This document shows, piece by piece, positions 6,640-14,877 of a stretch of DNA of 64,000 nt (position 1 is its first letter; each line of letters begins with the position of its first letter). A model generated the notes under the pieces. That model was not told the DNA's origin, searched no databases, and saw only the letters and a list, made by a program, of their open reading frames with translations. Made by a program: the position numbers and the translations under genes. This DNA comes from Allokutzneria sp. A3M-2-11 16 (GTDB lineage: Bacteria; Actinomycetota; Actinomycetes; Mycobacteriales; Pseudonocardiaceae): positions 2,666,001-2,730,000 of the forward strand of contig NZ_JANAVO010000001.1 in assembly GCF_024213555.1 (NCBI RefSeq), given 5' to 3'.

Positions 6640-6867
6640 CTATTTCATCACCTTGTCGCCGGACATGTAGCCCAGGTTGGCCGGGGTGCCCAGCAGGAAG
6701 CCGTCGGCGGCGAGCACGTCGGAGGCGGTGGCGGCCAGCGCGGCGCGCCGGACCAGCTCGACGCCCTCGATCTCCGGGTCGGTGGCACCGGAGACGACGG
6801 CCTCGAACATGGCCTGGAGGTTCGGCGACGGTGTGTGATGGACGAGCAGCAGTCGTGGCACGGCCAC
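6640..6867 (-). pseudogene. 3'-truncated flavodoxin-like reductase gene
   Basis: The 75 residues match the first 67 residues of the intact copy at 6118-6570 almost position for position ('HHTPSPNLQAMFEAVVSGA', 'GTPANLGYMSG'), then diverge abruptly to DKVMK-stop. The second half of the flavodoxin fold, including the third FMN loop, is missing, so the product should be inactive. The gene sits 5 bases after the small gene at 6873-7112, as in an original chromosomal operon. The break near 6640-6665 therefore looks like the point where foreign DNA joined. Confidence 0.75.
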
Positions 6868-6872
6868 GAACC

Positions 6873-7112
6873 CTAGGACAGGTCGCGGGTCAGCCGCAGG
6901 CGCGCGGTCCGGACCCGCTGCGTGTACGCCGGGTCGAAGGTGTCGATGACCTGGTCTTCGAGTGTGGCGGCCAGACTGGAGAGGGCGACGCGCTCGGCGT
7001 GGTCCTCGGTCAGCGGGTCGAGGCCGCCCTGGTCGTCGGTTCGGGAGAGCCAGTCGAAGAGCACGAGCGCCTCGTCAGGGCTGAGCTGAATGGTGACCTG
7101 ATGGTTCGTCAC
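6873..7112 (-). CDS. Conserved hypothetical protein, 79 aa
   Basis: A small soluble acidic protein: an N-terminal strand ('QVTIQLSPDEALVLFDWLS') followed by helices ('ERVALSSLAATLEDQV'). It looks like a complete single-domain actinobacterial protein. I do not recognise a named function. The GTG start at 7112 gives the product MTNHQ; the ribosome binding site is weak. It is followed within 5 bases by the truncated flavodoxin gene, so both were probably one transcription unit. Confidence 0.6.
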   Translation of the reverse strand: MTNHQVTIQLSPDEALVLFDWLSRTDDQGGLDPLTEDHAERVALSSLAATLEDQVIDTFDPAYTQRVRTARLRLTRDLS

Positions 7113-7160
7113 CCCAAAGAAGGTATCGATTACCCACCCTATCGAGCGACCCCATGTTGA

Positions 7161-7829
7161 TCACTTCACGGAGGTCTTCGCCTGGGTCGGGGGCGCGTTC
7201 GCGGCGATGCCGTCGAGCACCACGGCGAGCTTGCGCGCCGCCCACGGCCGGTGGTCCCGGTCGAGCGCCCCGCTGACCTCTCGCAGCAGCTCGTTCTCCG
7301 CCGGGTCGGCGCTCAGCCTGACCAGCGCGGCCCGCACCTCGGCGGCGGAGGCGGCGTGCAGCAGGCCCGCGGTGCCGCCGGACGCCCGCGCGAAGTCCAC
7401 CACGAGGTCGGCGGCGAGCACCGCGTACGCCGGGTCGAAGCCGATCTCGCACAGGCGGCGGATCAGCGCGACGGTGTGGCCGACGACGACCTCGCGCGCC
7501 GCCGGGACCGCGCAGAGCACCTGGTCAACGCCGGGGTTGTCGGCGTACATCCGCCACAGCGCCCAGGCCCCGGCCTCCAGCACCTCGCGCCAGTCCCCGG
7601 TGTCCGGCGACCGCGGCAGCCCGCCGACCAGCCGTTCCGCGGCCGCGACCACCAGGTCGTCCCGGTCGGTCACGTGCCGGTACAGCGCCGCGTGGCTGGC
7701 GTCGAGCCGTTCGGCGACCGAGGCCAGGGTCAGCTCGGTGAAGCCGACCGCGATGGCGGCGTCGGCGATCAACTCGCGGCTCAGCCGCGGCGGCGGCCCC
7801 GGGCGGCGCCGCGGCGGCTCACTGCTCAC
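7161..7829 (-). CDS. TetR family regulator, 222 aa
   Basis: A TetR-type helix-turn-helix spans residues ~17-62 ('IADAAIAVGFTELTLASVAERL', 'SHAALYRHVTDRDDLV'), followed by a helical ligand-binding domain with a TetR_C-like pattern. The GTG start at 7829 is supported by sequence conservation of the N-terminus, not by a strong ribosome binding site. A TTACA-GCT-TGTAA palindrome at 7870-7882, about 40 bp upstream, is a good autoregulatory operator. The target gene is not obvious; the small gene at 6873-7112 lies downstream on the same strand. Confidence 0.85.
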   Translation of the reverse strand: MSSEPPRRRPGPPPRLSRELIADAAIAVGFTELTLASVAERLDASHAALYRHVTDRDDLVVAAAERLVGGLPRSPDTGDWREVLEAGAWALWRMYADNPGVDQVLCAVPAAREVVVGHTVALIRRLCEIGFDPAYAVLAADLVVDFARASGGTAGLLHAASAAEVRAALVRLSADPAENELLREVSGALDRDHRPWAARKLAVVLDGIAANAPPTQAKTSVK

Positions 7830-7869
7830 CAGGCCAACCTAGCTGGCCCGCAATGCCCTTGGCCGACTG

Positions 7870-7882
7870 TTACAGCTTGTAA
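7870..7882. promoter_or_regulatory. Palindromic operator candidate for the TetR gene
   Basis: TTACA-GCT-TGTAA is a perfect 5-3-5 palindrome in the AT-rich part of the TetR promoter region, the usual geometry for TetR-family autoregulation. Confidence 0.5.
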
Positions 7883-7951
7883 TAATCTCGACGAAGATCG
7901 CTGTTCTGCTCCACCTGGGGGTGTGCAGAACGTGCCGGTCGGCGCGGGTGA

Positions 7952-7968
7952 CACTGTCGGGGACAGTG
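7952..7968. terminator. Small hairpin downstream of the response regulator
   Basis: CACTGTC-GGG-GACAGTG is a perfect 7-bp stem 20 bases past the stop at 7988 of the minus-strand two-component operon. It may be a terminator or a protein-binding palindrome. Confidence 0.4.
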
Positions 7969-7987
7969 CGTGTTGCCCGCGCCGGTC

Positions 7988-8638
7988 CTACCGCTCCCGA
8001 TGCAGGAGCCCGTGCTCGTGCGCGTAGATCACCGCGTGCACCCTGGTCCGCAACCCGAGCTTGGCCAGGATGCGCACCACGTGCGTCTTGACGGTTCCCT
8101 CCTCGATCCACAGCTGCCTGGCGATCTCGGCATTGCTCAGCCCGCGTGCGATCTCCAGCAGGACCTCGCGCTCCCTCGGCGTCAGCCGGTCCAGTTCCGC
8201 GGTGGCCGGGCGGGGGCTGAGGCTGGCGAAGCGGTCGATCAGCCGGTGCGTCACCTGCGGGTCGATCAGCCCGTGCCCGCGGTCCGCCGCGCGGATCGCG
8301 TCGAGCAGCAGCCGCGGCTCGGAGTCCTTGAGCAGGAACCCGGTCGCTCCGGCCCGGAGCGCGCCGAAGAGGTACTCGTCGATGCCGAAGGTGGTCAACG
8401 CGATGATCTTGGTGGTGCCGCTGGACGCCGCCAGTCTGGTGATCGCGCCGATCCCGTCCAGCCGGGGCATCCGGATGTCGATCACCAGCACGTCCGGCCG
8501 CCGCTCCTCGGTCCGGCGCACCGCCTCCGCGCCGTCCGCGGCCTCGGCGACCACCTCGATGTCGGGTTCCGCGTCCAGCACGAGCCGCAGCGCCGAACGG
8601 ACCTCGGCCTGGTCGTCGGCGATGACCACCCGGATCAT
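7988..8638 (-). CDS. Two-component response regulator, NarL/LuxR type, 216 aa
   Basis: The receiver domain occupies residues ~3-118 with the acidic pair 'ADDQ', phospho-acceptor Asp in 'LVIDIRMPRLDG' and the Lys of 'LLKDSEP'. A LuxR-type helix-turn-helix spans ~145-205 ('LTPREREVLLEIARGLSNAEIA', 'EGTVKTHVVRILAKLGLR'). It overlaps the histidine kinase gene by 4 bases and is its partner. The kinase phosphorylates the Asp and the regulator then activates promoters. The targets are not indicated by the sequence; the adjacent peptidase gene is a candidate. Confidence 0.92.
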   Translation of the reverse strand: MIRVVIADDQAEVRSALRLVLDAEPDIEVVAEAADGAEAVRRTEERRPDVLVIDIRMPRLDGIGAITRLAASSGTTKIIALTTFGIDEYLFGALRAGATGFLLKDSEPRLLLDAIRAADRGHGLIDPQVTHRLIDRFASLSPRPATAELDRLTPREREVLLEIARGLSNAEIARQLWIEEGTVKTHVVRILAKLGLRTRVHAVIYAHEHGLLHRER

Positions 8639-9708
8639 CGGCCCACCCGCGCCGGGAGCACGGCGCTGACCCGCCAGCCGTGCGGTTGCGCCACCCCGAT
8701 CGTCACGCTCCCACCGAGCAGCCGCGCGCGCTCGCGCATGCCCCGGATGCCGGAGCCCTCCGCGGCGACGGACGTGCTGGAACCGTTGTCCTCCACCGTG
8801 ATCACGACGGAGTCCGGTTCGCGCGCGACGCTCACCGCGATCGTGTCGGCGCCGGAGTGCCGGATCGCGTTCGTCAGCGCCTCCTGGGCGAGGCGATAGC
8901 CGCCGTGATCGACGAGCGGGGGCAGGTCGCCGGTGTCGCCGACCGTGGTCAACGTGATCTTTATGTCCGATGTGGACAGTCGCCCGACCAGGTCGGCGAT
9001 CTCGTCGATCCGTGAGCCGGACGGCTTGTCCCGCAACGTTTCCAGCATGTCACGCACCTCGCTCAACGCCCGCGCGGCGAGATCGTTGATCGTGTTCAGG
9101 GTCGTGGTCGCCACCGGGGAGGCGTCGGTGAGCACGTGCCGCGCCGCGGTCGCCTGCATCCGGATGGCGGTCAGGTGGTGGCCGACCGCGTCGTGCACCT
9201 CACGGGCGATGCCCGCCCGCTCCTCCGCGACCGTCCGCGCGGCCTCCGCTCGGTGCAGTCGCGCCAGCTGCTCGGCTCGCTCCGCCCGCAGCCGCACCGC
9301 GTAGCCCAGCACTCCGGGGGCGATCGAGGTGATGATCATTTCGGTGAGCACCGCCGTGGTGCCGACCGGGCGGGACGCGACCACCGCGGGGATCGCGAGG
9401 AAGCCGAGGATCGAGACGGCCAGTACCGCGGCCAGCCGGTTCGGGCGGTAGTAGGCCGCCGACCCGCACGCGGCCATCGCCACCACCTTCCCCGACCAGC
9501 CGGGCACCGCGAAACCGAGCAGCGCCACCAATGACGACAGCGCCGCGGTGGTGAGCGGCATCCGCTTGCGCAGCATCAGAGGTGCCGCCACGCCGACGCT
9601 GAGCACCCCGAGAGCTAGCGGTCGCGCAGGGGAGCCCTCAAGCAGCGCGGCGCCGAAGACAGCAGCCGCGATCGCCGCGCAGCCGAGGGCGTCCCTGGTG
9701 GTGGACAT
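8635..9708 (-). CDS. Two-component sensor histidine kinase, HisKA_3 type, about 357 aa
   Basis: About four membrane-spanning segments fill residues 8-130. The dimerisation and phosphoacceptor motif 'GIAREVHDAVGHHLTAIRM' (~165-185) contains the His, and a short HATPase domain has the N-box 'ALTNAIRHSG' and 'GIRGMRERARLLGG'. This is the NarL-class kinase layout. I prefer the ATG at 9708 (MSTTRD); a GTG five codons upstream (9723) is possible, and neither has a strong ribosome binding site. The stop overlaps the regulator gene (ATGA). The peptidase gene ends only 18 bases upstream, so all three may be cotranscribed. Confidence 0.9.
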   Translation of the reverse strand: MSTTRDALGCAAIAAAVFGAALLEGSPARPLALGVLSVGVAAPLMLRKRMPLTTAALSSLVALLGFAVPGWSGKVVAMAACGSAAYYRPNRLAAVLAVSILGFLAIPAVVASRPVGTTAVLTEMIITSIAPGVLGYAVRLRAERAEQLARLHRAEAARTVAEERAGIAREVHDAVGHHLTAIRMQATAARHVLTDASPVATTTLNTINDLAARALSEVRDMLETLRDKPSGSRIDEIADLVGRLSTSDIKITLTTVGDTGDLPPLVDHGGYRLAQEALTNAIRHSGADTIAVSVAREPDSVVITVEDNGSSTSVAAEGSGIRGMRERARLLGGSVTIGVAQPHGWRVSAVLPARVGR

Positions 9709-9726
9709 GCCACGTTGGTACACCAG

Positions 9727-11127
9727 CTACGCCGCGCAGTGCGTGCCGGGCGCGGGCAGTTCGCCGTTGACGAGGTAGCGGTGCACCCGATCGCGCACGC
9801 ACTTGTTGCGGCCGCCCCAGTACAGGGCGTGGCCACCCTCGGCGCTGAGGTAGCGCGCGCCGGGGAGTTGCGCGGCGACGCGCTTGCCGAACTCCGGCGG
9901 CGTGGCTTGGTCGAATCTGCCGTTGGCGGCCAGGGCCGGCGGGACCTTCTTCGCCTTGATCGGCTTCGGCGGGTAGGTCCCAATTTTCGGCAGCCCCGCG
10001 CAGTGGTAGCCCATGGGCCAGACCTCGCGCCAACCCGCTCGCGGCGCCCGCGCACGGGCCTCGTTCTCCAGCCGCTTCAGGCTGTCGTAGCTCACGTCGT
10101 AGGGGAAGTCCGAGCAGAGCGCGATCCTGGACAGGTCGGGGTCCTTGCCGCCGCGTGGCTGGCTGGCGATCAGCGTGGCGTCACCGGTGTCGGCCTGGGC
10201 GAGCGCCTTGGCGAAGGCGGGCCAGCTCCGATCGCTTCCGGAGGGCAGGGCCCAGGTGATCTCCGTGACGGACACGGTGCGGCCAGGCCCGGCGCCCGGA
10301 GCCGGGATCGGTTTCCGTTGTGCCGCAGCGATGACGCGGTCCCAGGTGGCGAGAACGTCCTTGCCGCGCAACGCGGACGCCGGGTCTTGCCCGGCCCACT
10401 TCGCGAAGTGGTGCAGGTTCGCCTCGGTCACCTCGACCCCAGGCAGTGCCCGGGACCTCAGGTCCGGGTTGCTGTGGTCGAACACGCTGTCCAGGTACAT
10501 GCGGTTGATCTTGTCGCCGAACAGCTGCGCGTAGTTCTGGCCGTAGACGGTTCCGTAGGAGTTGCCGTAGTAGTTCAGCTCGCGCTGCCCCAGCGCCACC
10601 CGGATCGCGTCCAGGTCGTGCGTGCTCTGCCACGAGTTCAGCTTGTCCCGCAACGGTCCCAGCGTCGGAGTGCAGTCCTCGGCGAAGCGCCGGTTGGCCT
10701 CCGCGTAGGACTCGTACGTCGACCGGTCCGGGAACCAGTCGACGCCAGGGATCGGGGCGGATGTCGGGCAGGTGACGCCCTGGCTCGCGCCGAAACCGCG
10801 TGGATCGAAAATGATCACGTCGAACCACTTGGTCAGCTCGGCGAAGCTGTCCTTGAACTGCGGCACGTACTCGACCGTTCCACCCGGCCCACCGAGGTTG
10901 GCCACGAGCGGGCCGAGCTTGTTCGCCTGGTCCTGCGCGGGGATCTTGGCGAGGCCGATGCTGGTCCGCGGCCCGTGCGGCTTCGCCCAGTCCAGCGGGA
11001 CCCGGACGTCGGCGCACTGCACGCCTTCGCCGCAGGCTCGCCAGCGCAAGGGTTCCGCGGCGCCGGCCGTCGTGGTGAGCCCGGACAGCAGGCCGACCAC
11101 GGCGGTGATCGTGATTGCTGTTCTCAT
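9727..11127 (-). CDS. Secreted tripeptidyl aminopeptidase-like alpha/beta hydrolase (family S33), 466 aa
   Basis: A Sec signal peptide (residues 1-23, cleaved near 'AGAAEP') shows export. The mature part has the S33/Tap layout: oxyanion loop 'NLGGPGG', 'FDPRGFGAS', nucleophile elbow 'YYGNSYGTVYG' with the Ser, and the C-terminal TAP-like domain with 'GRFDQATPPE' (Asp) and 'SAEGGHALYWG' (His). Members release tripeptides or act as proline iminopeptidases outside the cell. Five to six cysteines probably form disulfides. The two-component operon follows it closely and may sense its products. Confidence 0.88.
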   Translation of the reverse strand: MRTAITITAVVGLLSGLTTTAGAAEPLRWRACGEGVQCADVRVPLDWAKPHGPRTSIGLAKIPAQDQANKLGPLVANLGGPGGTVEYVPQFKDSFAELTKWFDVIIFDPRGFGASQGVTCPTSAPIPGVDWFPDRSTYESYAEANRRFAEDCTPTLGPLRDKLNSWQSTHDLDAIRVALGQRELNYYGNSYGTVYGQNYAQLFGDKINRMYLDSVFDHSNPDLRSRALPGVEVTEANLHHFAKWAGQDPASALRGKDVLATWDRVIAAAQRKPIPAPGAGPGRTVSVTEITWALPSGSDRSWPAFAKALAQADTGDATLIASQPRGGKDPDLSRIALCSDFPYDVSYDSLKRLENEARARAPRAGWREVWPMGYHCAGLPKIGTYPPKPIKAKKVPPALAANGRFDQATPPEFGKRVAAQLPGARYLSAEGGHALYWGGRNKCVRDRVHRYLVNGELPAPGTHCAA

Positions 11128-11191
11128 ACCGACGAGCCTGGCCCGGCGGAGGGTTCGACCTCGTCCATCCTTGGATAGATCTCTCTTGATT

Positions 11192-11206
11192 TGATAATCA
11201 TTTTCG
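11192..11206. promoter_or_regulatory. Fur/Zur-like box upstream of the methyltransferase gene
   Basis: TGATAATCATTTTCG lies 14 bases before the ATG at 11220. It matches 12 of 15 positions of the actinobacterial Zur consensus TGAAAATGATTTTCA and the core of the classical Fur box. In actinobacteria iron is handled mostly by DtxR/IdeR, so a Fur-family site points to Zur or another FUR paralog. Confidence 0.5.
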
Positions 11207-11219
11207 ATAAGCTCGGGCG

Positions 11220-11954
11220 ATGCTGACGAAGGACGAGGCGGTCGCCATCCAGTCGGACTGGGACCGCCAGCAAGAGGTCTACCTGCCCTATCGCGAAGAA
11301 GCCGCGGGCGCGCTCGTGGACCTGGTGCGGGCCAAGGGGTTGCCGGTGCGCGTGCTCGACCTCGCGGGCGGGACCGGCACGCTCGCGCGGCGGCTGCTCG
11401 CCCGGCTGCCGGAGGCGGAGGTGACCCTGCTCGACTTCAACCCGGTGCTGCGCGCCATCGCCGAGGCGTCGCTGCCCGGGGTCGAGCTGGTGCAGGCCGA
11501 CCTGAGCTCGCCGGACTGGGTGGATGCGTTGCCGCACAAGCAGTACGACTTCGTGCTGACCATGACCGCGATGCACTGCTTCGCGGCCGAGCCGTTGCGG
11601 CGGCTCTACCGCGAGGTGCGCGGAATCCTGGTGCCCGGCGGGATTTTCGCCAACGCGGACCGGATGATCGACGACGGTCTGCCCGGCTTCGCCGAGCCGG
11701 TCGAGTCGGCGGACGAGTGGGTGCGGTGGTGGGCCGCCATCGAGGCGCACCCGGTGCTGGGAACCCTTGTGGGACAACAACACGGCGAGTCGGCCGACTT
11801 CCACCCGCCCGTCTCGTGGCACGTGGACGCGCTGCGCGCCGCCGGGTTCACCGAGGTGGGAACCCTGTGGCGGCGGCGCGATCAGGCTGCGGTGCTGGCG
11901 GTCAGCGCTCCCGGTGCACCTGGAACGCGGCGAAGCTCTGCGCCACCGGCATGA
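11220..11954 (+). CDS. Class I SAM-dependent methyltransferase, 244 aa
   Basis: A Rossmann-like methyltransferase fold: motif I 'VLDLAGGTGTLARRLL' (~42-57), the acidic end of strand 2 in 'VTLLDFNP', 'VQADLSS' and 'YDFVLTMTAMHCF' (motif IV region), and 'RGILVPGGIF'. The substrate is unknown. The Fur/Zur-like box in front suggests induction under metal starvation, possibly for a metallophore or a metal-sparing pathway (inference). The last 53 bases overlap the end of the convergent ydfG gene, so the C-terminal Ser/Pro-rich tail may be non-essential. Confidence 0.85.
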   Translation: MLTKDEAVAIQSDWDRQQEVYLPYREEAAGALVDLVRAKGLPVRVLDLAGGTGTLARRLLARLPEAEVTLLDFNPVLRAIAEASLPGVELVQADLSSPDWVDALPHKQYDFVLTMTAMHCFAAEPLRRLYREVRGILVPGGIFANADRMIDDGLPGFAEPVESADEWVRWWAAIEAHPVLGTLVGQQHGESADFHPPVSWHVDALRAAGFTEVGTLWRRRDQAAVLAVSAPGAPGTRRSSAPPA

Positions 11955-12672
11955 GCTCGATGGTGTTGACGTTGAAGTGCGGTGGCTGCGCGGAGACCCA
12001 GTGCACCGACTCCGCGATGTCCTCGGCGCTCAACGGCTTCATCCCGGCGTAGACGTCGTTCGCCTTGCCCGAGTCGCCGTCGAAGCGCACCACCGAGAAC
12101 TCGGTGCCACCGCACATCCCGGGCTCCACACAGGTGACGCGGACACCGGTGCCGTGCAGGTCGCTGCGCAGGTTGAGGCTGAACTGGTGCACGAATGCCT
12201 TGGTGGCGCCGTAAATGTTGCCGCCGGGGTAGGGGTAGGTGCCCGCGATCGAGCCGAGGTTGATCACGTGGCCGCGGCCGCGCGCCACCATGCCCGGCAG
12301 CAGCGCGCGCGTGCAGTACACCAACCCCTTGCAGTTGGTGTCGATCATCTGGTCCCAGTCGTCCAGGTCGGCCTTGTGCGCGGGTTCGAGGCCCTTGGCC
12401 AGGCCCGCGTTGTTGACCAGGACGTCGACCTCGGCGAACTCGGCGGGCAGGGTGGCGATCGCGGCCTCGACGGCGTCGCGGTCCTGCACGTCCAGCTCGA
12501 TCGGGAGCACGTTCGGGCCGAGCTCGCCCGCCAGCTCGGCGAGCTTGTCGGCGCGGCGGGCGGTCGCGACGACGCGCGCGCCCTCCGCGACGAACCGGCG
12601 CGCGATGGCGGCTCCGAATCCGGCGCTGGCACCGGTGACGAACACGGTCTTCTGGCTGGTCACAACGATCAC
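11902..12672 (-). CDS. ydfG: Short-chain dehydrogenase of the YdfG type, 256 aa
   Basis: A complete SDR: the NADP-binding 'VTGASAGFGAAIARRF' near the N-terminus, 'NNAGLAKGLEPAHKA', the catalytic Ser region 'INLGSIAG', and Tyr-Lys in 'YGATKAFVHQFS'. The sequence follows E. coli YdfG closely ('SLNLRSDLHGTGVRVT', 'EPGMCGGTEFS'), so NADP-dependent oxidation of 3-hydroxy acids such as serine, allo-threonine or 3-hydroxypropionate is likely. YdfG-type enzymes also reduce malonic semialdehyde. The GTG start overlaps the hydrolase stop (GTGA at 12669-12672), so both come from one operon, which faces a MocR regulator. Confidence 0.88.
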   Translation of the reverse strand: MIVVTSQKTVFVTGASAGFGAAIARRFVAEGARVVATARRADKLAELAGELGPNVLPIELDVQDRDAVEAAIATLPAEFAEVDVLVNNAGLAKGLEPAHKADLDDWDQMIDTNCKGLVYCTRALLPGMVARGRGHVINLGSIAGTYPYPGGNIYGATKAFVHQFSLNLRSDLHGTGVRVTCVEPGMCGGTEFSVVRFDGDSGKANDVYAGMKPLSAEDIAESVHWVSAQPPHFNVNTIELMPVAQSFAAFQVHRER

Positions 12673-13469
12673 CGTTCTGTTCGGGCTGCGATGCTGTCGA
12701 GGAAAGTGTGCAACGCGTCGTTGAACTCCTCGGTGCTTTCGAGGTTCGGCATGTGCGCGGCACCTTCCACGACCACCAGTGTGGAGTCCGGGAGCCGGTC
12801 GTGCATGAGCCGTGCGTCGCTGATCGGCGTGTACTCGTCCTCGGTGCCGACCACCACGAGCGCGGGCACGGCGACCCGGCCGAGCATGTCCAGGTAGTCC
12901 GGCCGCTCCGCCCGCCCGAGCAGTGCCGCCGCGGCACCCTCCGGTGGCGCGCTGAGCATCATCCGCAGCACGTGCTCGGCCGCGTCCTTGTCCGCGGCGA
13001 CCATCTTCCAGAGCACTTCCTCGGCGTACGGGCGCATGCCTTCTCGGAGCAATCTCGCGGCCATCTCGGCGCGGTTGCGCCTACCGTTCTCGGTCTCCGC
13101 CTCGGCCGTCGTGTCGGCCAGCACCAAGCCGGTGATGCGCTCCGGGAACTGCCGGTAGCACTCCATGACGATCTGCCCGCCCATCGACAGCCCGGCCAGG
13201 GCGAAGCGGTCGACGCCTCGGTGGTCGAGCAGCGTCGCGATATCCTTCGCGAACGTGCTCAGCAGCGTTTTTCCGGGCACCACGGTGGATTCTCCGTAGC
13301 CGCGGAGGTCGGCGGCGATCACCCGGAACCCGCGCTCGGCGAAGTGCTCCACCTGGGGGCGCCACATCGTGCGGTCGAACGGGTGGCCGTGCACGAGGAC
13401 GAGCGCCTGCTCGCCGGAGCCGAGGTCGTCGTAGCCGAAGGTGATGCCGCCGAGGGTTACCGTGGTCAT
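12669..13469 (-). CDS. Alpha/beta hydrolase, 266 aa
   Basis: A typical soluble alpha/beta hydrolase: oxyanion 'LVHGHPFDRTMW' (~25-37), 'DLRGYGES', nucleophile elbow 'LAGLSMGGQIVM' with the Ser, Asp in 'VVVGTEDEYTP', and His in 'VEGAAHMPNLE'. The nearest types are 3-oxoadipate enol-lactonase-like and haloperoxidase-like hydrolases; the substrate is unknown. I start it at the ATG at 13469; a longer in-frame reading to 13514 would run into the regulator promoter. There is no ribosome binding site, so the mRNA may be leaderless. It is translationally coupled to ydfG. Confidence 0.85.
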   Translation of the reverse strand: MTTVTLGGITFGYDDLGSGEQALVLVHGHPFDRTMWRPQVEHFAERGFRVIAADLRGYGESTVVPGKTLLSTFAKDIATLLDHRGVDRFALAGLSMGGQIVMECYRQFPERITGLVLADTTAEAETENGRRNRAEMAARLLREGMRPYAEEVLWKMVAADKDAAEHVLRMMLSAPPEGAAAALLGRAERPDYLDMLGRVAVPALVVVGTEDEYTPISDARLMHDRLPDSTLVVVEGAAHMPNLESTEEFNDALHTFLDSIAARTER

Positions 13470-13531
13470 GACAACGACGCTAAGCACGCCGATAATCGAG
13501 TGCAATGACCACAATGTTCTCGGAGCAATGA

Positions 13532-14857
13532 GTGGACGACTACCGGGTGATCGCCGACGCCATCGCGGCCGACATCGCCGCCGGTCGCCTCCGGCCGGGC
13601 GAGCGGCTGATCCCGCAGCGGCAGTTCGCGCGCAGGCACCGCATCGCGGGCTCGACCGCGGCGCGGGTGTACGGCGAGCTGGTGCGGCGGGGGCTCGCGG
13701 TCGGCGAGGTCGGCAGGGGTACGTTCGTCCGCGCGGGCAAGCCTCCGTTGGAGACCGCCCTGGCCGAGCCCCGCGGAGCGCGCGTCGACCTCGAACTGAA
13801 CTTCTCCGTGCTACCGGAGCAACCGGGTCTGCTGGCGCACAGCATGGAGCGCCTGATGCGCCCGGACGTCTTCGGCGCGGCCCTGCAACCCGTTGTGGTG
13901 CAAGGTGATCCGGTCACGCGGGAGATCGCCGCCACGCTGCTCGGGCGGACCGGCTGGGCGCCGTCGCCGGACAACGTGGTCTTCGCGGGCAACGGCCGTC
14001 AAGCGATCGCCGCCGCCATCGCCGCGCTCGTGCCGGTCGGCGAACGCCTCGGCGTCGAAGCGCTGACCTATCCGGTGGTGAAGGCGATCGCGGCCCGGCT
14101 GGGCATCACGCTCGTGCCGATCCCGATGGACTCGCGGGGCATCGACCCCGACGCGCTCCGCGCCGCCAACGTCCGCGCCGTGTACGTGCAACCGACCCTG
14201 CACAACCCGCTGGGCACCTCGATGCCGCGCAGTCGCCGTGCGGAGATCGCGGAAGTGTTGCAGCGCTTGGGGATTTACGCGATCGAGGACACGATCTACA
14301 CGTTCCTCCGCGACGAACTCCCGCCGCTCGCCGCGCTCGCCCCTTCGCACACGGTGTTGGTGGACAGCCTGTCCAAGCGCATCTCGCCCGGCCTCACGGC
14401 CGGTTTCCTCGTCGCTCCAACGGAACTGGTGGAACCGATCGCCGCGGCCGTGCGGTCCGGGACCTGGGCCGCGCCCGGCTTCGCGTTGGCGGCGGCGTCG
14501 TGCTGGATCTCCGACGGCACCGCCGCGACGATCGCCTCGGCGAAGCGGGAGGACGCGGCGGCCCGCCAAGCCTTGGTGCGCAAGGAGTTGTCCGACTTCG
14601 CGATCACCGGCGACCCTCAGGCGTACCACTGCTGGTGGGAGCTGCCGGAGGCGTGGCGGGCGGAGACGTTCGTCGCGGCGGCCGCCCGCAGGGGAATCGC
14701 GGTCAGCCCGGCCGCGGCGTTCGCGGTAGGCGCGGGCCGCGCCCCCAATGCCGTGCGCCTCGCCACCTCCGCCCCCACCCCCGACGTCCTCACGGCCGCA
14801 CTCCGCACCCTCGCCGCGATCGCCCGCTCCGCCCCCGAATCCTCCGAGATCCACTAA
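13532..14857 (+). CDS. MocR-type regulator (GntR domain fused to aminotransferase fold), 441 aa
   Basis: Residues 1-70 are a GntR winged helix ('DAIAADIAAGRLRPGERLIP', 'HRIAGSTAARVYGELVRRG'). Residues ~100-435 form a class I aminotransferase-like domain with the PLP lysine in 'LVDSLSKRISPGLTAGF' and the Asp of 'AIEDTIYTF'. MocR proteins usually sense PLP or an amine and control a neighbouring gene. The gene is divergent from the hydrolase-ydfG operon across about 60 bp, so that operon is the likely target. The GTG start at 13532 has GGAG about 9 bases upstream. Confidence 0.9.
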   Translation: MDDYRVIADAIAADIAAGRLRPGERLIPQRQFARRHRIAGSTAARVYGELVRRGLAVGEVGRGTFVRAGKPPLETALAEPRGARVDLELNFSVLPEQPGLLAHSMERLMRPDVFGAALQPVVVQGDPVTREIAATLLGRTGWAPSPDNVVFAGNGRQAIAAAIAALVPVGERLGVEALTYPVVKAIAARLGITLVPIPMDSRGIDPDALRAANVRAVYVQPTLHNPLGTSMPRSRRAEIAEVLQRLGIYAIEDTIYTFLRDELPPLAALAPSHTVLVDSLSKRISPGLTAGFLVAPTELVEPIAAAVRSGTWAAPGFALAAASCWISDGTAATIASAKREDAAARQALVRKELSDFAITGDPQAYHCWWELPEAWRAETFVAAAARRGIAVSPAAAFAVGAGRAPNAVRLATSAPTPDVLTAALRTLAAIARSAPESSEIH

Positions 14858-14877
14858 CCACCCACCCGGCCTCTTTT

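Noticed and set aside
7952-7968. CACTGTC-GGG-GACAGTG as the TetR operator
   Set aside because: It is nearer to the response regulator stop than to the TetR start, and TTACAGCTTGTAA at 7870 fits the TetR promoter better; I list it as a possible terminator only.
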